Shown: positions 1 to 10,520, counted from the stretch's first letter. The stretch: DNA of 64,000 nt from Aporrectodea caliginosa (GCA_020284085.1 JACEVL010000427.1:195001-259000); one strand, 5' to 3'. Notes: generated from the sequence alone by a model not told the origin. Numbers and translations: made by a program.

Positions 1-208
1 ACAATGCAACTTTTGTTAACAAAACAATTGCCTGCTGTCACTGTGTGTTTTGCTTCAATCAGATATTTCAAATGAAATTGTGAAGATTAAATTAAAATAA
101 AAACCTGGGAAGCCACCACACCTTGGCCACTGTCAAACAGCCACAAATAAGAATATGTTCATACCTTAAAACACTTAATAAGCTTATTTGATTAACAATG
201 GAGCTTTC

Positions 209-1175
209 CTACTCAGTTCTGCAACGCTTATGACAGTTTCAAAATCTTGCCTTACAAGGCACGAGTGGCCAAATGCATAATTATTAGGGCTTTTTGTGAA
301 ATGATAGCTTACAAATGACTTCGGGGGATGTTAGCGAGCTGAATGATCTCACTGCAGAGGTTCGAGGGAGTTTCCGGAATTTCCAGTATAGTTCATAGTA
401 CGGGGCAGAGTGGTTTATCAGCAACCCTGATTCGCCAAAAACCACAACCCACGCAAATTCTAAGCATTATTCTAGCCCTAACTATACCCAACCTATCATA
501 CCTTTAGCCCTAACCCTAATCATAACACCAGTGCTAGATATAATCCAAACCCTTAGTCCCTTACTCTAGCCTCTTGGCCCCAAGCCCCCAACCAGGTCAT
601 GGTTATATCCTATACCTGACTGTAATACTAGCCTAATATGCACATCAGCCTATCCTATGTGAATATTAATTGAAGAAGGTGTGGAGTAGTTACTTGAAGG
701 ACTGTTGAAAGATTAACCATACTTCATTTAACACTGTTTCGTTGAGTTGTTTACATATTAATCTTCTTTAAAATTTCGATGTTATTAGTAATTAGTGAAG
801 AACGTTATTGAGTTGAGGCTGAACCTTATTTTCTTTTCAACTGACTAGCCAGCCATAGTTGATAATAGTTAAAAAGGGTGACCCTAATTATGCGGGGCTT
901 GTGCACCTTTAGGATCTCTCCTGTTCCCTAGCCGATATGTAATAGTAAAGTTATAATTGTTATATGCATTGTGCTTCTGGGAAATAGTAGTTTGTCAGTT
1001 TAAGTTTGTCATTGACTCTTATATCACATAATCTAAACCAAAACCCAAATATTAGCCTTAACTATAACTTATTATAGGCATAACCATGACTCAGTTGATA
1101 AACAGAACCAGAACTCTATAGCCACGCATTTATTCTAAACTCTAACCTTAAATTCTAACTGCAAAGCAATACGGT
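209..1175. repeat. Copy A of a diverged ~950-bp direct repeat
   Basis: This block matches 2015-2970 in order: an opening stretch with CTTGCCTTACAAGGCACGAG, then GTTTATCAGCAACCCTGATT, a CCCTAACCCTAA-like segment, GTGCTTCTGGGAAATAGTAG and a closing AACTCTAACC stretch. It has no coding potential. It may be a mobile element or a segmental duplication; no terminal repeats were settled. Confidence 0.8.
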
Positions 1176-1499
1176 GGCCAAGAGGGACCCAGTTGTTGTA
1201 TTATCTGAAAGGATAACCCTATTCCGTAAAAAGTATATCCCAATATCAACCTACATCAGGCCGATTGGTCATAATGGAGACTATATTTTTTATTAAGGAG
1301 TCATTTGGAGTAGGACTGTGGGTAATGAAAGTGAGGGGTCCAGCCGACCCCCCGGGGGTCGGCCAAAGACCAGAAGCATGGGGGTCAAAATGAGAAGCAG
1401 GGGGGTCCAACCCCCGACCCCCCCCGGCAAATCGGACACTGATTATGTATGAAGTCAGTAAACTTTAGGCAATTTACAAAGACAAAGACTTAATGCATA

Positions 1500-1690
1500 A
1501 AGTCAGTTATATATATATATATATAATATATATATAATTTATATATATATATATATAATATATAATTTATGTTATATATATATATAATATATAAATAAGG
1601 CTACATATATATATATAATCATCGTAAATCGTAAGTATATATATATATATATATATATATTACGATTTACGATGATTACATTAAACACTT
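1500..1690. repeat. (TA)n tract with a perfect 19-bp inverted repeat
   Basis: The arms at 1616-1634 and 1660-1678 (TAATCATCGTAAATCGTAA and its reverse complement) enclose a (TA)n loop that is itself self-complementary, so the region can extrude as a cruciform. (TA)n runs continue upstream to about 1505. Confidence 0.85.
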
Positions 1691-2014
1691 TATGTGTGTT
1701 CGGGATGGTTCTCAGAATAATTTTCTCAGAACAATAGGTAATAATAAGAACCAGTTGAAGCATCTTCTTAAGAGCGTCATAAAGCGACCGAGTAGGCTAC
1801 TTCATGCAAACATGGTTTCGTAGTAAACAGTAAGAACGGTGTTTACGTAGTTGAAGTACCTGGAGTGTTTTAAAGACAAATTAAAGCGCTAGCGTATAGA
1901 ACATTCTCTTAAGATCTTAAGATCAGGTAAACAAGGTTATAAATTTCGATTTGAAGTTAGTTGCATAGTTGCATCATGTGACTCCTTTTATGTAGGCCTA
2001 TGAAGGGCGTAGCC

Positions 2015-2970
2015 TACTCAGTTCACAACGCTTATGCGGTTCTTGCCTTACAAGGCACGAGTGGCATTGCATAATTACTAGTGTTTTTGGGTTAAATGAT
2101 AGCAGCAAATGGTATGGGTGGGGGTGTTTGCGAGCGGAGGGCCACACCAGGGATTCCAGGGCGTTTCAGGGAGTTCATAGTACGGGGCACAGTGGTTTAT
2201 CAGCAACCCTGATTCGCCAAAAACCACAACCCACGCAAAATCTAAGCATTATTCTAACTCTAACTCTAACTATACCCAACCTATCATACCTTTAGCCCTA
2301 ACCCTAATCATAACACCAGTGCTAAATATAATCCAACCCCTTACTCTAACCTCTTGGCCCCAACCAGGTCATAGGCCTATATCCTATACCTGACTGAAAC
2401 ACTAGCGCTAATATGCACATCAGCCTATCTATCCTACGTGGATATTAATAATTGAAGAAGCTGTGGAGTAGTTACTTGAAGGACTGTTGAAAGATTAACC
2501 ATACTTCATTTAACACTGTTTCATTGACTTGTTTACATATTACTCTTCTTAAAAAATAATTTCGATGTTATTAGTAATTAGTTAAGAACGTTATTGGGTT
2601 GATGAACCTTACTTTCTTTTCAACTGCCTAACCAGTCATAATTGATTATAGTTAAAAAGGCTGACCCTAATTAAGCGAGGCTTGTGCCCCTTTAGGGTAT
2701 CCCTGTTCCCTAGCCAATGCACCGATATGTAATAGTAAAGTTATAATTGTTATATGCATTGTGCTTCTGGGAAATAGTAGTTTGTCAGTTTAAGTTTGTC
2801 ATTGACTCTTATATCACATAATCCGAACCAAAACCCAATTATTAGCCTTAACTCTAACTTAATTTAGGCATAACCATAACTCAGTTGATAAACGGAACCA
2901 GAACTCTATCCATGCATTTATTCTAAACTCTAACCCTAAACCCTAACTGCAGAGCAATTCTAACCCTAAG
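2015..2970. repeat. Copy B of the ~950-bp direct repeat
   Basis: It is the second copy of the 209-1175 block, with small indels. The two are separated by about 840 bp of non-repeated sequence that holds GC-rich GGGGTC motifs (1320-1440) and (TA)n. The spacing resembles two LTRs, but no retroviral-type coding lies between. Confidence 0.8.
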
Positions 2971-3195
2971 CCTCTTCATAGCTCCAAAACCATAGACCTA
3001 ACTCTAATTATAGTCGTCCTAAAACTTACCATATTTCAATTGACCCTCTTACTGTGTGGGTTAGACTGGGGTTAGAGTTAGGGTTCGTTTGTCCTCATTT
3101 ATCTCAGCATCGGTATTGCCAAGCCTTCTCCTCGGCTTGACCTCCCCGGATTCTGACCTGGCACCGGAACGAAAAAACAGCCTGGCTCTTGAAGA

Positions 3196-3402
3196 CTTGA
3201 TTTGATATAGCGCCAGCATTTATTATTACGCAATTATTAGTCGTCAATATTTAATAACCAAACATCAATCGATGGCGCTGATCAATTGTAAGTGAAGGAC
3301 TTGCTCAAGGTCACTACACAGTAATCGTTTCAGGAAAGACTCGAACCCGTACCCTTCACGTTACATAGGCGAGCGCTCAATCCAATAGGCTACTGCGTCC
3401 TA
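3196..3402 (-). mobile_element. tRNA-derived SINE (family 1)
   Basis: On the - strand the order is a tRNA-like A-box region (CCTATTGGATTGAGCGCTC), a B box (GGGTTCGAGTC), the family core (CTTGAGCAAGTCCTTCACTT..CAATTG..CAGCGCCATCGATTGATG) and a 3' GGCGCTATATCAAATC end. The same core recurs many times in this window. Confidence 0.75.
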
Positions 3403-3715
3403 CTCAGCAGAGGTGTACAGTTGCTGATAAATAACAGGAATCGTATCAGTAGGCTATTGCAAACTGATTGCATCCGCCATAGTAATCAGTTCTATCCGTT
3501 TTTGCTCATGGATAATTAATCCCGATGGATAATTTTAGTGGTAGTGATTTTAAAACATCTACTAAGCATATTGTCTTCAGTCTATAACGCATTGGTTACC
3601 TCGTTCGTTGCACTAACTTACTTTGCCACTTAGTCTAGTATAATTCTCGTTTTACTCGTATAACTAACTGTCAGAGCTGAGACAATTTTTGCTACCTGTT
3701 ACAAGTTGCGACCTG

Positions 3716-3770
3716 TCAGCTTGATGTTGAGAATAAACGAAATTGATTGATTGATTGATTGATTGATATT
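3716..3770 (+). repeat. Retroposon-like 3' tail with (TTGA)n
   Basis: GAGAATAAACGAAATTGATTGATTGATTGATTG resembles the 3' end of the LINE at 22490-23790 (AATAAACGG..TTGATTGATTG). It is probably a very short 5'-truncated insertion. Confidence 0.5.
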
Positions 3771-4214
3771 GTTGTAGCTAATGAAGGCTGACATAAGATA
3801 TCTCGGTTGTGGTAGTGTGCGATGTCCAATGCTTTTCGACAAAGAGTACACTCTGGTTGCCTGTCTCTACGCCTCCAGAAGGTTAGCATCTTAAATGAAA
3901 GCTTAAAGAATCTACGTCTGTGTGTGTCTCTCTCTGTCAGTCTGTCTTTCTCTCTCTGTCCGTCTCTGTCTTTCTGACTAAAACAGTGCCACAAAAGTCC
4001 TTACATTAGATTGGATTAAAAATAAAAAGTTATTGTTATTATTATTTTTTAACAATAACAATAGTTGTAATAATAATTAGTAGTAGTAGTATTAATTTAT
4101 TATCACTATTAACATAAAAATTAGGTTAGGGGTAGAAAATGATTGTTCTCTGACAAATAAGGCCACGTGTTAGATTGATATATTTGCGCCATATAAGTCT
4201 TTATCAGGTTTACA

Positions 4215-4560
4215 CTACATATTACTATATACATGAATGTATGCCTGCATGTATGTATGTATGCATGTATGTATGTATGTATGTATGTATGTATGTATGT
4301 ATGTATGTATGTATGTATGTATGTATGTATGTATGTATGTATGTATGTATGTATGTATGTATGCCTGTCTGTATGCATGTATGTATGTATGTATGTATGT
4401 ATGTATGTATGTATGTATGTATGTATGTATGTATGTATGTATGTATGTATGTATTTATGCCTGTATGTATGTCTGTATGTATGTATCTATGTATGTATGT
4501 ATGTATTTATGCCTGTCTGTATGTCTGTATGTATGTACGTATGTGTTTATGCATGTGTAT
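4215..4560. repeat. (ATGT)n microsatellite
   Basis: This is a long (GTAT)n array with interspersed CCTG variants. All frames of one strand stay open because the repeat lacks stop codons, which gives false Tyr-Met-Cys-Val proteins. It ends just upstream of the CAP exon acceptor. Confidence 0.95.
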
Positions 4561-4605
4561 GCATACATCTGGACATTTAAACAGCGCATTTTCTGTGTTG
4601 AATAG

Positions 4606-4700
4606 CGAACTCGACCTCAACGAAGCGCCGTACAAGAGCGGAGAGCCATGCTCTGAGTGCAGTTCAGGAACATTCTGGTGCCACGATAACCTGTGCAGAG
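4606..4700 (+). CDS. CAP gene exon: C-terminal end of CAP domain
   Basis: The 95-nt exon follows a pyrimidine-rich tract ending in AATAG and ends GCAGAG|GTAAAC. It starts with one base completing a codon and ends with one base of the next (phase 1). The product contains PYKSGEPCSEC followed by FWCHDNLC, the conserved disulfide-rich end of CRISP/GLIPR-type CAP domains. An alternative acceptor (ACAG at 4584) is in the same frame and would add seven residues. An (ATGT)n microsatellite ends only about 50-100 nt upstream. Confidence 0.75.
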
Positions 4701-4920
4701 GTAAACACACTTGTCATGAATATTCATCGCTATTTCATTCAGTCCAGACGCCATACACACACCTATACTTACACCCACACACACAAACACACCACAAACC
4801 TACACACACACACCGCCACACACCTACACACACCTACACACACCTACACACACACGCATATACACACACGTCCGATTAATTCCAATCTAAGACTATCTGA
4901 AGCTCAATAAAATGAACAGC

Positions 4921-5011
<91 letters not shown>

Positions 5012-6135
5012 CAGAGCTGAAAAGAGCACTATTACAGAATTCTAATAAAAATCTACTACAGTCATCTTTTGGAGAAGATATGTGGCAGTGGAAGAAGTGG
5101 GACCCGGTAGCCGCTTTGTTAAAGCGCTCGGAGAGTGCGGATTAGCTCCATGTCGAATCCTGAGACGGTCACTGTGCAGGAACATTGAGCAAGTCCTTCG
5201 CTCACAATTGCTCATCGCCATCGATTGACGCTTTGCCGTTATATAGTGGCGCTTAATAAATTCAGAATAAACAATATATAGGTCCTGATTTAAATGCATC
5301 TTCCAGAGCTATGGTGCATTTGCGTTTGTTCTTCGGATATAATGTAACATAACATACCACATACAACATGCAACATAACATAATTTTGTGTTGTTCAGCC
5401 ACAGAGCGATTGGTTGCTCTGTCTGAGATGTTTCCCTTATATGTAAGCATCGCGATACAATTATTATCAATGCTAATGGTTTTGCTGATTTACATTACAG
5501 ATGACTGCTACCATTCTAACGCCCACTGCGGTATGTATAAGCTAATATAGGTTTAACAGTTAAACACTTAAATATAATAACCAATACAAGTTTGTTTATA
5601 CTGATTGGTTGTATTAAGCCGTTTATCAATCCACCAGCAACAGAATTAGACAGGCAAAATGCTATAGGAAAAAGTGACAACGCTTTCTGCTGCGGTTGTT
5701 GAATGGACAACCTTACAGGATCAACAATCCCACTAGAAGCAGCTCTGTCGTGAGTTAGATAAGTTGGTAGATAAGTTCACATTTTCATCTGATGAAAATA
5801 AATATTTGAATTCCTGAAAGTCATGTTGGGAAACGATTGACAGCTAGGAAGATAACTTCAGAGTTTTTCTGCTTCGGTGATTTATTAGCAATGTCTTTGT
5901 CAGCGCCTCCTTTGAGTCTCTGCTTATATAAGTTACGCAATTTAACGTTAACAATAATCACATAAATATTTGCATTCGCGTCACTTATTTCGTTTACGGA
6001 TTTAGCGCTCTTAACAAGTGTTTGTACTAACCAATAATAATAATTATAATAATATATTATATATAATTTATATAATTTATATATTATATATAATTTATAT
6101 ATTATATATAATTTATATATTATTATTAATAATAT

Positions 6136-6171
<36 letters not shown>

Positions 6172-8663
6172 TTAAATGTACATTACATAGAGACAGAGAC
6201 AGAGACAGAGACAGAAGAGAGAGAGAGAAAAGAGAGACTGTCCTATCTATTTCTGTGACGCTCTCAAATTAATGAGTAACTCGCATCAAAGTTAATCAAC
6301 TGATTCCAATTAATTAACAGCCAAATTGATAATCGACATACTCGAGTGCCTCTGTAAATTCACACTTACAATTACGAATGGCAGTTTACAATGGTAAAGA
6401 CGGTTGCTGATTGTTTATTGCGTGCAGAATGTCAGGTAGCCTGCGGAAGATATTCGACTGTTGCTTCAAACTGCAGTTGTCTGTGTCCCAATGGATATGA
6501 AGGGAACAAGTGTGAAGAGGGTAAGAGGAAATGTCGCCTTTCTAATAACTACAGCTTAACGATTAAATGTCCTCATAGAAAAATTAGCAATTATTATCTG
6601 TCAAAAGAATTATGTATCATTGTAACAGTAACTATTGGGCTGCAGCTTAAGGAGAAATTTCTTCTGCCAAATAACTACAGGATAAGAAAAACTTACCTAC
6701 CAACTTATCTAACTCACTATACATACGTGACTCTTCCCTATCTGTCACTTATCATAAGTAATATTATGAACATGTGATATCGGGTGTAGGCCTACCTTAG
6801 ACGTGTAAACATTGTTTCTAAATAGCTTTCTTAAGCCGTTCTTAAGCCGAGTTTTCGCTCGCTATTAGTCGCTTATGGGATTGAATTTTAAATCAATTTT
6901 ACTAATAATCTTAAAGGTAAACTCTAAATTTCTCAATAGCTACTCCAAAGCTACGTGAAGGGCACCAGCTTTATCACGAGCGCTGTTTAATTGAATACGG
7001 CCTATACTGATTAAATGAATGTGAGCATTCGACTTATCAACAAGCGGTGATTATCTGCTATTATAATAATTATTAATTAATAACTTCCATTGTGCCGGTG
7101 TCTAATGCATCACCCGATGGTGCACTATGATATATTATATGATCGCATGATATTTGAAACTGTAAAGTGAACAAGTGTCTGGTTGTTTAGTCACAACTAC
7201 CGTGAGCAATGAGGATGGTTTGTCGTCGGAATGGTCAGACAGCGGTACGACGTTGGTCATTTCCGTAACACTCGTCCTGCTCGCTCTGCTCTCCGTGTCG
7301 CTTTGTCTCATACTCTACCACAAGTGAGTATATAATAATATGTCACGCTTTCGTCTCTACTTAAGTGTTTGGGAAGTTACGCAGATATTTATTGAGACTA
7401 GCCACTTTCATCTCAAAAGTCTACGAAGTGTTTGTTATATATGCGCCTATGACACCGATATAACATATAATTTTCTTCTTCTTGCAGAGTTTTATGTGTG
7501 TAGAAACAGTGAAAGAACACTACATTAATTATTACAGCAGAATAGACGCTAAATAAACTAAGCTGAATAGTTCTACTGAACTTTACAAGGACTTTTTTAA
7601 GCATTAACGTAAAAAATCTTCGGAGGTCACGATCTCGATGTTTCTCATTCATCTCTAATGGCCTCTTGAGATTAAAGAATCCCAGGTCACCTATTAATTT
7701 AATCGTGAGAAATTAATGTAATCTATCTACGGCAATTTATGTTGCATCGTAGATAGCGATCGAGATGTTTATACGGTGCCTTACAATGTTATCTGTCTGG
7801 GCATGTGCTCAGAGTCTAAAAAACATGTAGAATTTGAACCGCACGTGTAAGTTATTATGTTCTTTGAAAGCTTAAACACCATCGATTAACTTAATACATG
7901 TCATCGGACACGGTGGGCGATTAGATAGAGCACTCGGCTTGAAAGTTTGACCCTGTGACCCGGTTACCATGTAGGGACTTTTAGCAGGTCTTTCACTCAC
8001 AATTGCTCAGCGCCATCGATTGATAGTTATTAGACAGTGGCACTCAATACATGCGTAATACTAATAGCAATAAAATAATGATAATAATACTAAATATACT
8101 ACCATAAATAATAATAATACATGTATTATTATATATACCTATAAATATGCAGGCATGCATATATATATATATATACATATATACAAACATGATACATACA
8201 ATACATGCACATACATACATACATATAATACATACATACATTTTCACAATCATACATACATACTGTACATACATATATACACACTCACATACATAAATGC
8301 TGCACGTACATGTTATATACATACAATTTATACATACATAGATACATACTCACATACATACTACAAACGTACATACAAATATGAAATGATTTCAGGAAGT
8401 ATCGACTGTCCAAGCTGCGTACAGAGGCTTCATTGGAGTCAAGGTCAGCGGAGTCAAGGACGACCAACATCTACAGCACCCCAGTCTCAGCGTCTGCTTT
8501 CGATCCATCCAAGTATCCCATTCCCCCTCCACCCTATACCTCCATCAGTCTGACTACGGGCCTCGAACCACCACCCTACGGATTCACCGCCTCACCTACA
8601 GACGCTGCCGAGGAGGTGGGAGACGTCGAAAGTCCGCCGCCTTACCAGCAGATCGATGTATGA
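4606..8663 (+). CDS. CAP-domain / EGF-like single-pass membrane protein with PPPY tail (3' five exons, partial gene)
   Basis: I join five exons: 4606-4700, 5501-5530, 6428-6520, 7191-7323 and 8396-8663. Each has an AG acceptor and (except the last) a GT donor, and the phases agree at every junction (1,1,1,2), giving an open frame of about 205 residues to a TGA stop. In order it encodes the C-terminal end of a CAP domain (PYKSGEPCSEC then C..NLC), a cysteine-rich linker, an EGF-like module with six cysteines, a short Thr/Ser/acidic stalk, a hydrophobic helix (LVISVTLVLLALLSVSLCLI), a basic stop-transfer stretch and a proline-rich tail with three PPPY motifs. The CAP core (HYTQ-type motifs) is not seen upstream here, so 5' exons must lie left of the window. 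The family association is known CRISP/GLIPR biology; ligand and function are unknown. The tail suggests binding of WW-domain ubiquitin ligases of the NEDD4 type (inference). Confidence 0.8.
4745..5010. repeat. CA-rich tract, then (GAT)n/(GAC)n microsatellite
   Basis: A degenerate (ACAC/CCTA) tract (4745-4870) is followed by a pure (ATG)n at 4920-4970 that changes abruptly to (ACG)n at 4971-5010. All of it lies in the first visible intron of the CAP gene. Confidence 0.9.
5108..5262 (+). mobile_element. tRNA-derived SINE (family 1)
   Basis: The core TTGAGCAAGTCCTTCGCTCA..CAATTGCTCATCGCCATCGATTGACGC is followed by ATAGTGGCGCTTAATAAATTC. The tRNA-like head is degraded. It lies in a CAP-gene intron in sense orientation. 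Confidence 0.75.
5501..5530 (+). CDS. CAP gene exon: 30-nt microexon
   Basis: The exon is 30 nt between TTACATTACAG and G|GTATGT, symmetric in phase 1-1. It encodes DDCYHSNAHC, so it adds two cysteines between the CAP end and the EGF-like module. It is called because both splice sites are good and the frame is preserved with both neighbours; its small size makes independent proof impossible from sequence alone. Confidence 0.65.
6025..6235. repeat. AT-rich repeats and (GAGACA)n/(GA)n
   Basis: Repeated TATATAATTTATATATTA units and (TA)n occur at 6045-6170, followed by a short (GAGACA)n/(GA)n stretch. It lies in the intron before the EGF exon. Confidence 0.85.
6428..6520 (+). CDS. CAP gene exon: EGF-like module
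   Basis: The 93-nt exon follows TTATTGCGTGCAG and ends GAAGAGG|GTAAGA, phase 1-1. It encodes a six-cysteine module (C-x3-C-x10-C-x-C-x-C-x8-C) ending in CPNGYEGNKCEE, typical of the C-terminal half of an EGF-like domain. A symmetric phase-1 exon is the usual form for shuffled EGF modules. Confidence 0.75.
6912..6990 (-). mobile_element. LINE 3'-UTR fragment
   Basis: The reverse complement reads AGCGCTCGTGATAAAGCTGG..GAGAAATTTAGAGTTTACC, matching the 3' ends at 26855-26945, 34106-34180 and 43660-43750. It lies in a CAP-gene intron. Confidence 0.55.
7191..7323 (+). CDS. CAP gene exon: stalk and transmembrane helix
   Basis: The 133-nt exon follows CTGGTTGTTTAG and ends CCACAA|GTGAGT (phase 1 in, phase 2 out). 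It encodes a polar stalk (VTTTVSNEDGLSSEWSDSG) and then about 22 hydrophobic residues ending in YHK, followed in the next exon by KYRLSKLR. This is a type I transmembrane segment with a positive-inside flank, so the CAP and EGF parts are predicted to be extracellular. Confidence 0.75.
7911..8070 (+). mobile_element. tRNA-derived SINE (family 1)
   Basis: The head GGGCGATTAGATAGAGCACTCGGCTT resembles the tRNA A-box region. The core CTTTCACTCACAATTGCTCAGCGCCATCGATTG and 3' end AGACAGTGGCACTCAATAC follow. It lies in the last CAP intron. Confidence 0.75.
8080..8385. repeat. (ATAC)n/(TA)n microsatellite
   Basis: A degenerate (CATA)n array runs nearly to the acceptor of the last CAP exon at 8395. 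It gives spurious Tyr/Ile/His/Thr open frames on both strands. Confidence 0.9.
8396..8663 (+). CDS. CAP gene last coding exon: cytoplasmic tail with three PPPY motifs
   Basis: The exon begins after GATTTCAG and runs to TGA at 8661-8663. Its first base completes a Lys codon with the preceding exon. It encodes a basic juxtamembrane stretch, a Ser/Thr/Arg-rich part, and then PPPPYTS, EPPPYGF and SPPPYQQ. Three PPxY motifs in about 60 residues are a classic WW-domain ligand array. A tetranucleotide repeat (ATAC)n lies immediately upstream in the intron. Confidence 0.8.
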
Positions 8664-8934
8664 GAGGAATCAGTGCGATAAGGAGTGGCAAAGTGAAGGG
8701 CATCGACATGAAACCACCTGTGTGAAAACAGTTGGCAACTGATGAGCCTAACGAAGTTTAACCGATTTATTCAAGCAGGCATATCACGCGTACTCTTCTT
8801 TGTATACGCATATCGCTTTGGTTTGTATGTAAGAAATTACCCATGGAGCCCTAACGTACAGTATTCGGAATAGACTTTGAACATTTACGAACTTGGGAGA
8901 AATGTCACAGCTTAATACGAGTCTCAACAACGAC

Positions 8935-8961
8935 GCTAGCCTATTATTATAATAGGCTAGC
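8935..8961. repeat. Perfect 13-bp-arm palindrome in the CAP 3' flank
   Basis: GCTAGCCTATTAT and its exact reverse complement are separated by a single T. In the transcript this would form a tight hairpin about 270 nt after the stop codon. Confidence 0.85.
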
Positions 8962-8989
8962 TGATCCGAAACTTATTGCTGGTCATTCG

Positions 8990-9010
8990 CTCCAGAAAAT
9001 TAAACAATAA
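8990..9010 (+). promoter_or_regulatory. possible poly(A) signal of the CAP gene
   Basis: An ATTAAA hexamer occurs about 335 nt after the stop, in an A-rich context. No AATAAA was found between the stop and this point. A LINE fragment begins soon after, so the transcript end probably lies here, but this is weak evidence. Confidence 0.25.
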
Positions 9011-9040
9011 CTCTGATCCACGCCTTGATCTGCACGAGGG

Positions 9041-9575
9041 TTGACTTTGGAAACGCTGCATATATACATTGGTCTCTCCGCCTCTAATACTCGCAAACTC
9101 CAGTCTATCCTTAATGCAGCTGCTCGGCTTATAGGCAACATTCCAAAGTTTGCCCATATCTCAGGCTATATTCGGGATACCCCTCACTGGCTCCCTATCC
9201 ACAGCGGGTACAGTTCAAAATCCTTTCCCTCATGCGTAACTGTCTTGTTGGGGTGGCCTCATCCTACCTGAGGTCTTTTTGCACCTTTGTCTCCTCCTTA
9301 CCTGCGAGGGCCTCTTTGCGATCTTCGACCCGTGGCCTTATGGTTGTCCCTCGCATGCGCTCTGCTACGGCTCTGCTAGGTGCTTTGCCCGTGTTGGCCC
9401 ATCAGCTTGGAACTCTCTTCCCCAATCTCTTCGCCTTGAGTTACTAGCCCTCTCACCTTCCCAGTTCCGGAGACGCCTTAAGACACTGACGCAGGTCGAG
9501 AGCGCTGCTGATTTTTGAGCGGCGCTATACAAATGTTCGGTTACAATTACAATTACAATTACATTTAGTAATGCG
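9041..9575 (+). mobile_element. 5'-truncated non-LTR retrotransposon (CR1/L2-like 3' end)
   Basis: The broken frame reads LQSILNAAARLIG, then DTPHWLPI, and after a frameshift PSAWNSLPQSLRLEL and FRRRLKTLTQ. These are the usual last motifs of jockey/CR1/L2-type ORF2. The element ends in GCGGCGCTATACAAATGTT and (ATTACA)n at about 9540-9570, a typical LINE 3' microsatellite tail. It is not functional. Confidence 0.75.
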
Positions 9576-9779
9576 TAGGAAGCGTAACGATTCTGTTGAA
9601 GCATTTTGAAACGACGTCGGAGTATGCCTACGTCATACAGGGCGGAGAACGACTCTATAGGTTGATTCTTAAGGATAATGATAATAATAATATTCGTTTA
9701 TTAATTCAAACTGACAAGTTTGCAGTAAGATTACATGATTTAGTAGTAACAGATGATAGAAAGTTTAACAGGAGTCGAA

Positions 9780-9948
9780 TCTAAATGTATGACAGCCTGC
9801 AAGGCGCCCATCTGTCCTACTGCTCATTTTTTTAAAGACTTTTTGGTTAGGATGTTGTATCTGTATTAACTGTTATCTTACATGTTTGTGCACCAGAATT
9901 CGTCTTTGTCAGCTGGTTAAATAAAGAATTTACTTACTTACTTTACAG
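9780..9948 (+). mobile_element. Retroposon 3' end with (TTAC)n tail
   Basis: The segment ends in GGTTAAATAAAGAATTTACTTACTTACTTT. Its part CCTGCAAGGCGCCCATC..CCTACTGCTCATTTT recurs inverted at 59330-59380, so it is a repeat family. No coding region is seen. Confidence 0.5.
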
Positions 9949-10397
9949 TCGTCCCTAGGGAGTTGAAGGCTGAGTCATGTATTCAGATATCAAAGAGCCG
10001 GTTGATTAACTAGGATGAGATGTTTACAATGTCCCAGAGGTGCGTTTTCAAGTGATCAGATTCAAAATGCGCGGCCGAGTCTCAAGGACGAAAACCTTCG
10101 CGTAGTAGTGATTAAATATCACAGCTCCACTTCAGTATAAAGGATGGGATCTTCTATAATGACTTAGATTTAGAGTGTTTAGTGATTAAATACCAAAATC
10201 CGCTTGAATATCAAGAACGAGATCTTTACGGTGACCTAGATAGGAGACTTACATAATTAAATATCGAAGATACGCTTGAATCTAAAGGATGAGATCTTTA
10301 CTGTAGTGACGTCGACGTGTGTCTTCGAGTGATCATATATCACTCGTGCTGAGACGCAACGTGGTTATGAGATCATTAAAAAGACACACAGAAGACA

Positions 10398-10520
10398 GGT
10401 CCAACAAGAGTCAAGGTTTCGATACATCGAGGACAACACAGGCAATGCCCGGTCAGTGTATGGAGTGCACTTTAAATGGCTCTGTCACGTTAACGACGGA
10501 GTCATCTTATCCTACAGTTT
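10398..10520 (+). repeat. Unclassified dispersed repeat, copy 1
   Basis: AAGAGTCAAGGTTTCGATAC, GGCAATGCCCGGTCAGTGTA, TGGAGTGCACT and AACGACGGAGTCATCTTATC all recur in order at 17412-17545 with about 80% identity by eye. No coding meaning was recognised. Confidence 0.7.

Noticed and set aside
209..2970. Telomere or subtelomere
   Set aside because: CCCTAA-like motifs are scattered and degenerate rather than a continuous array, and similar motifs occur within MITEs elsewhere in the window.
209..2970. LTR retrotransposon
   Set aside because: The interior is only about 840 bp, with no gag/pol motifs, primer-binding site or target duplication seen.
4912..5145. Met/Thr repeat protein
   Set aside because: It is (ATG)n/(ACG)n microsatellite read in frame.
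6391..6777. A 128-codon protein covering the EGF exon
   Set aside because: The reading frame runs through the splice donor at 6521 into intron sequence; only 6428-6520 is coding.
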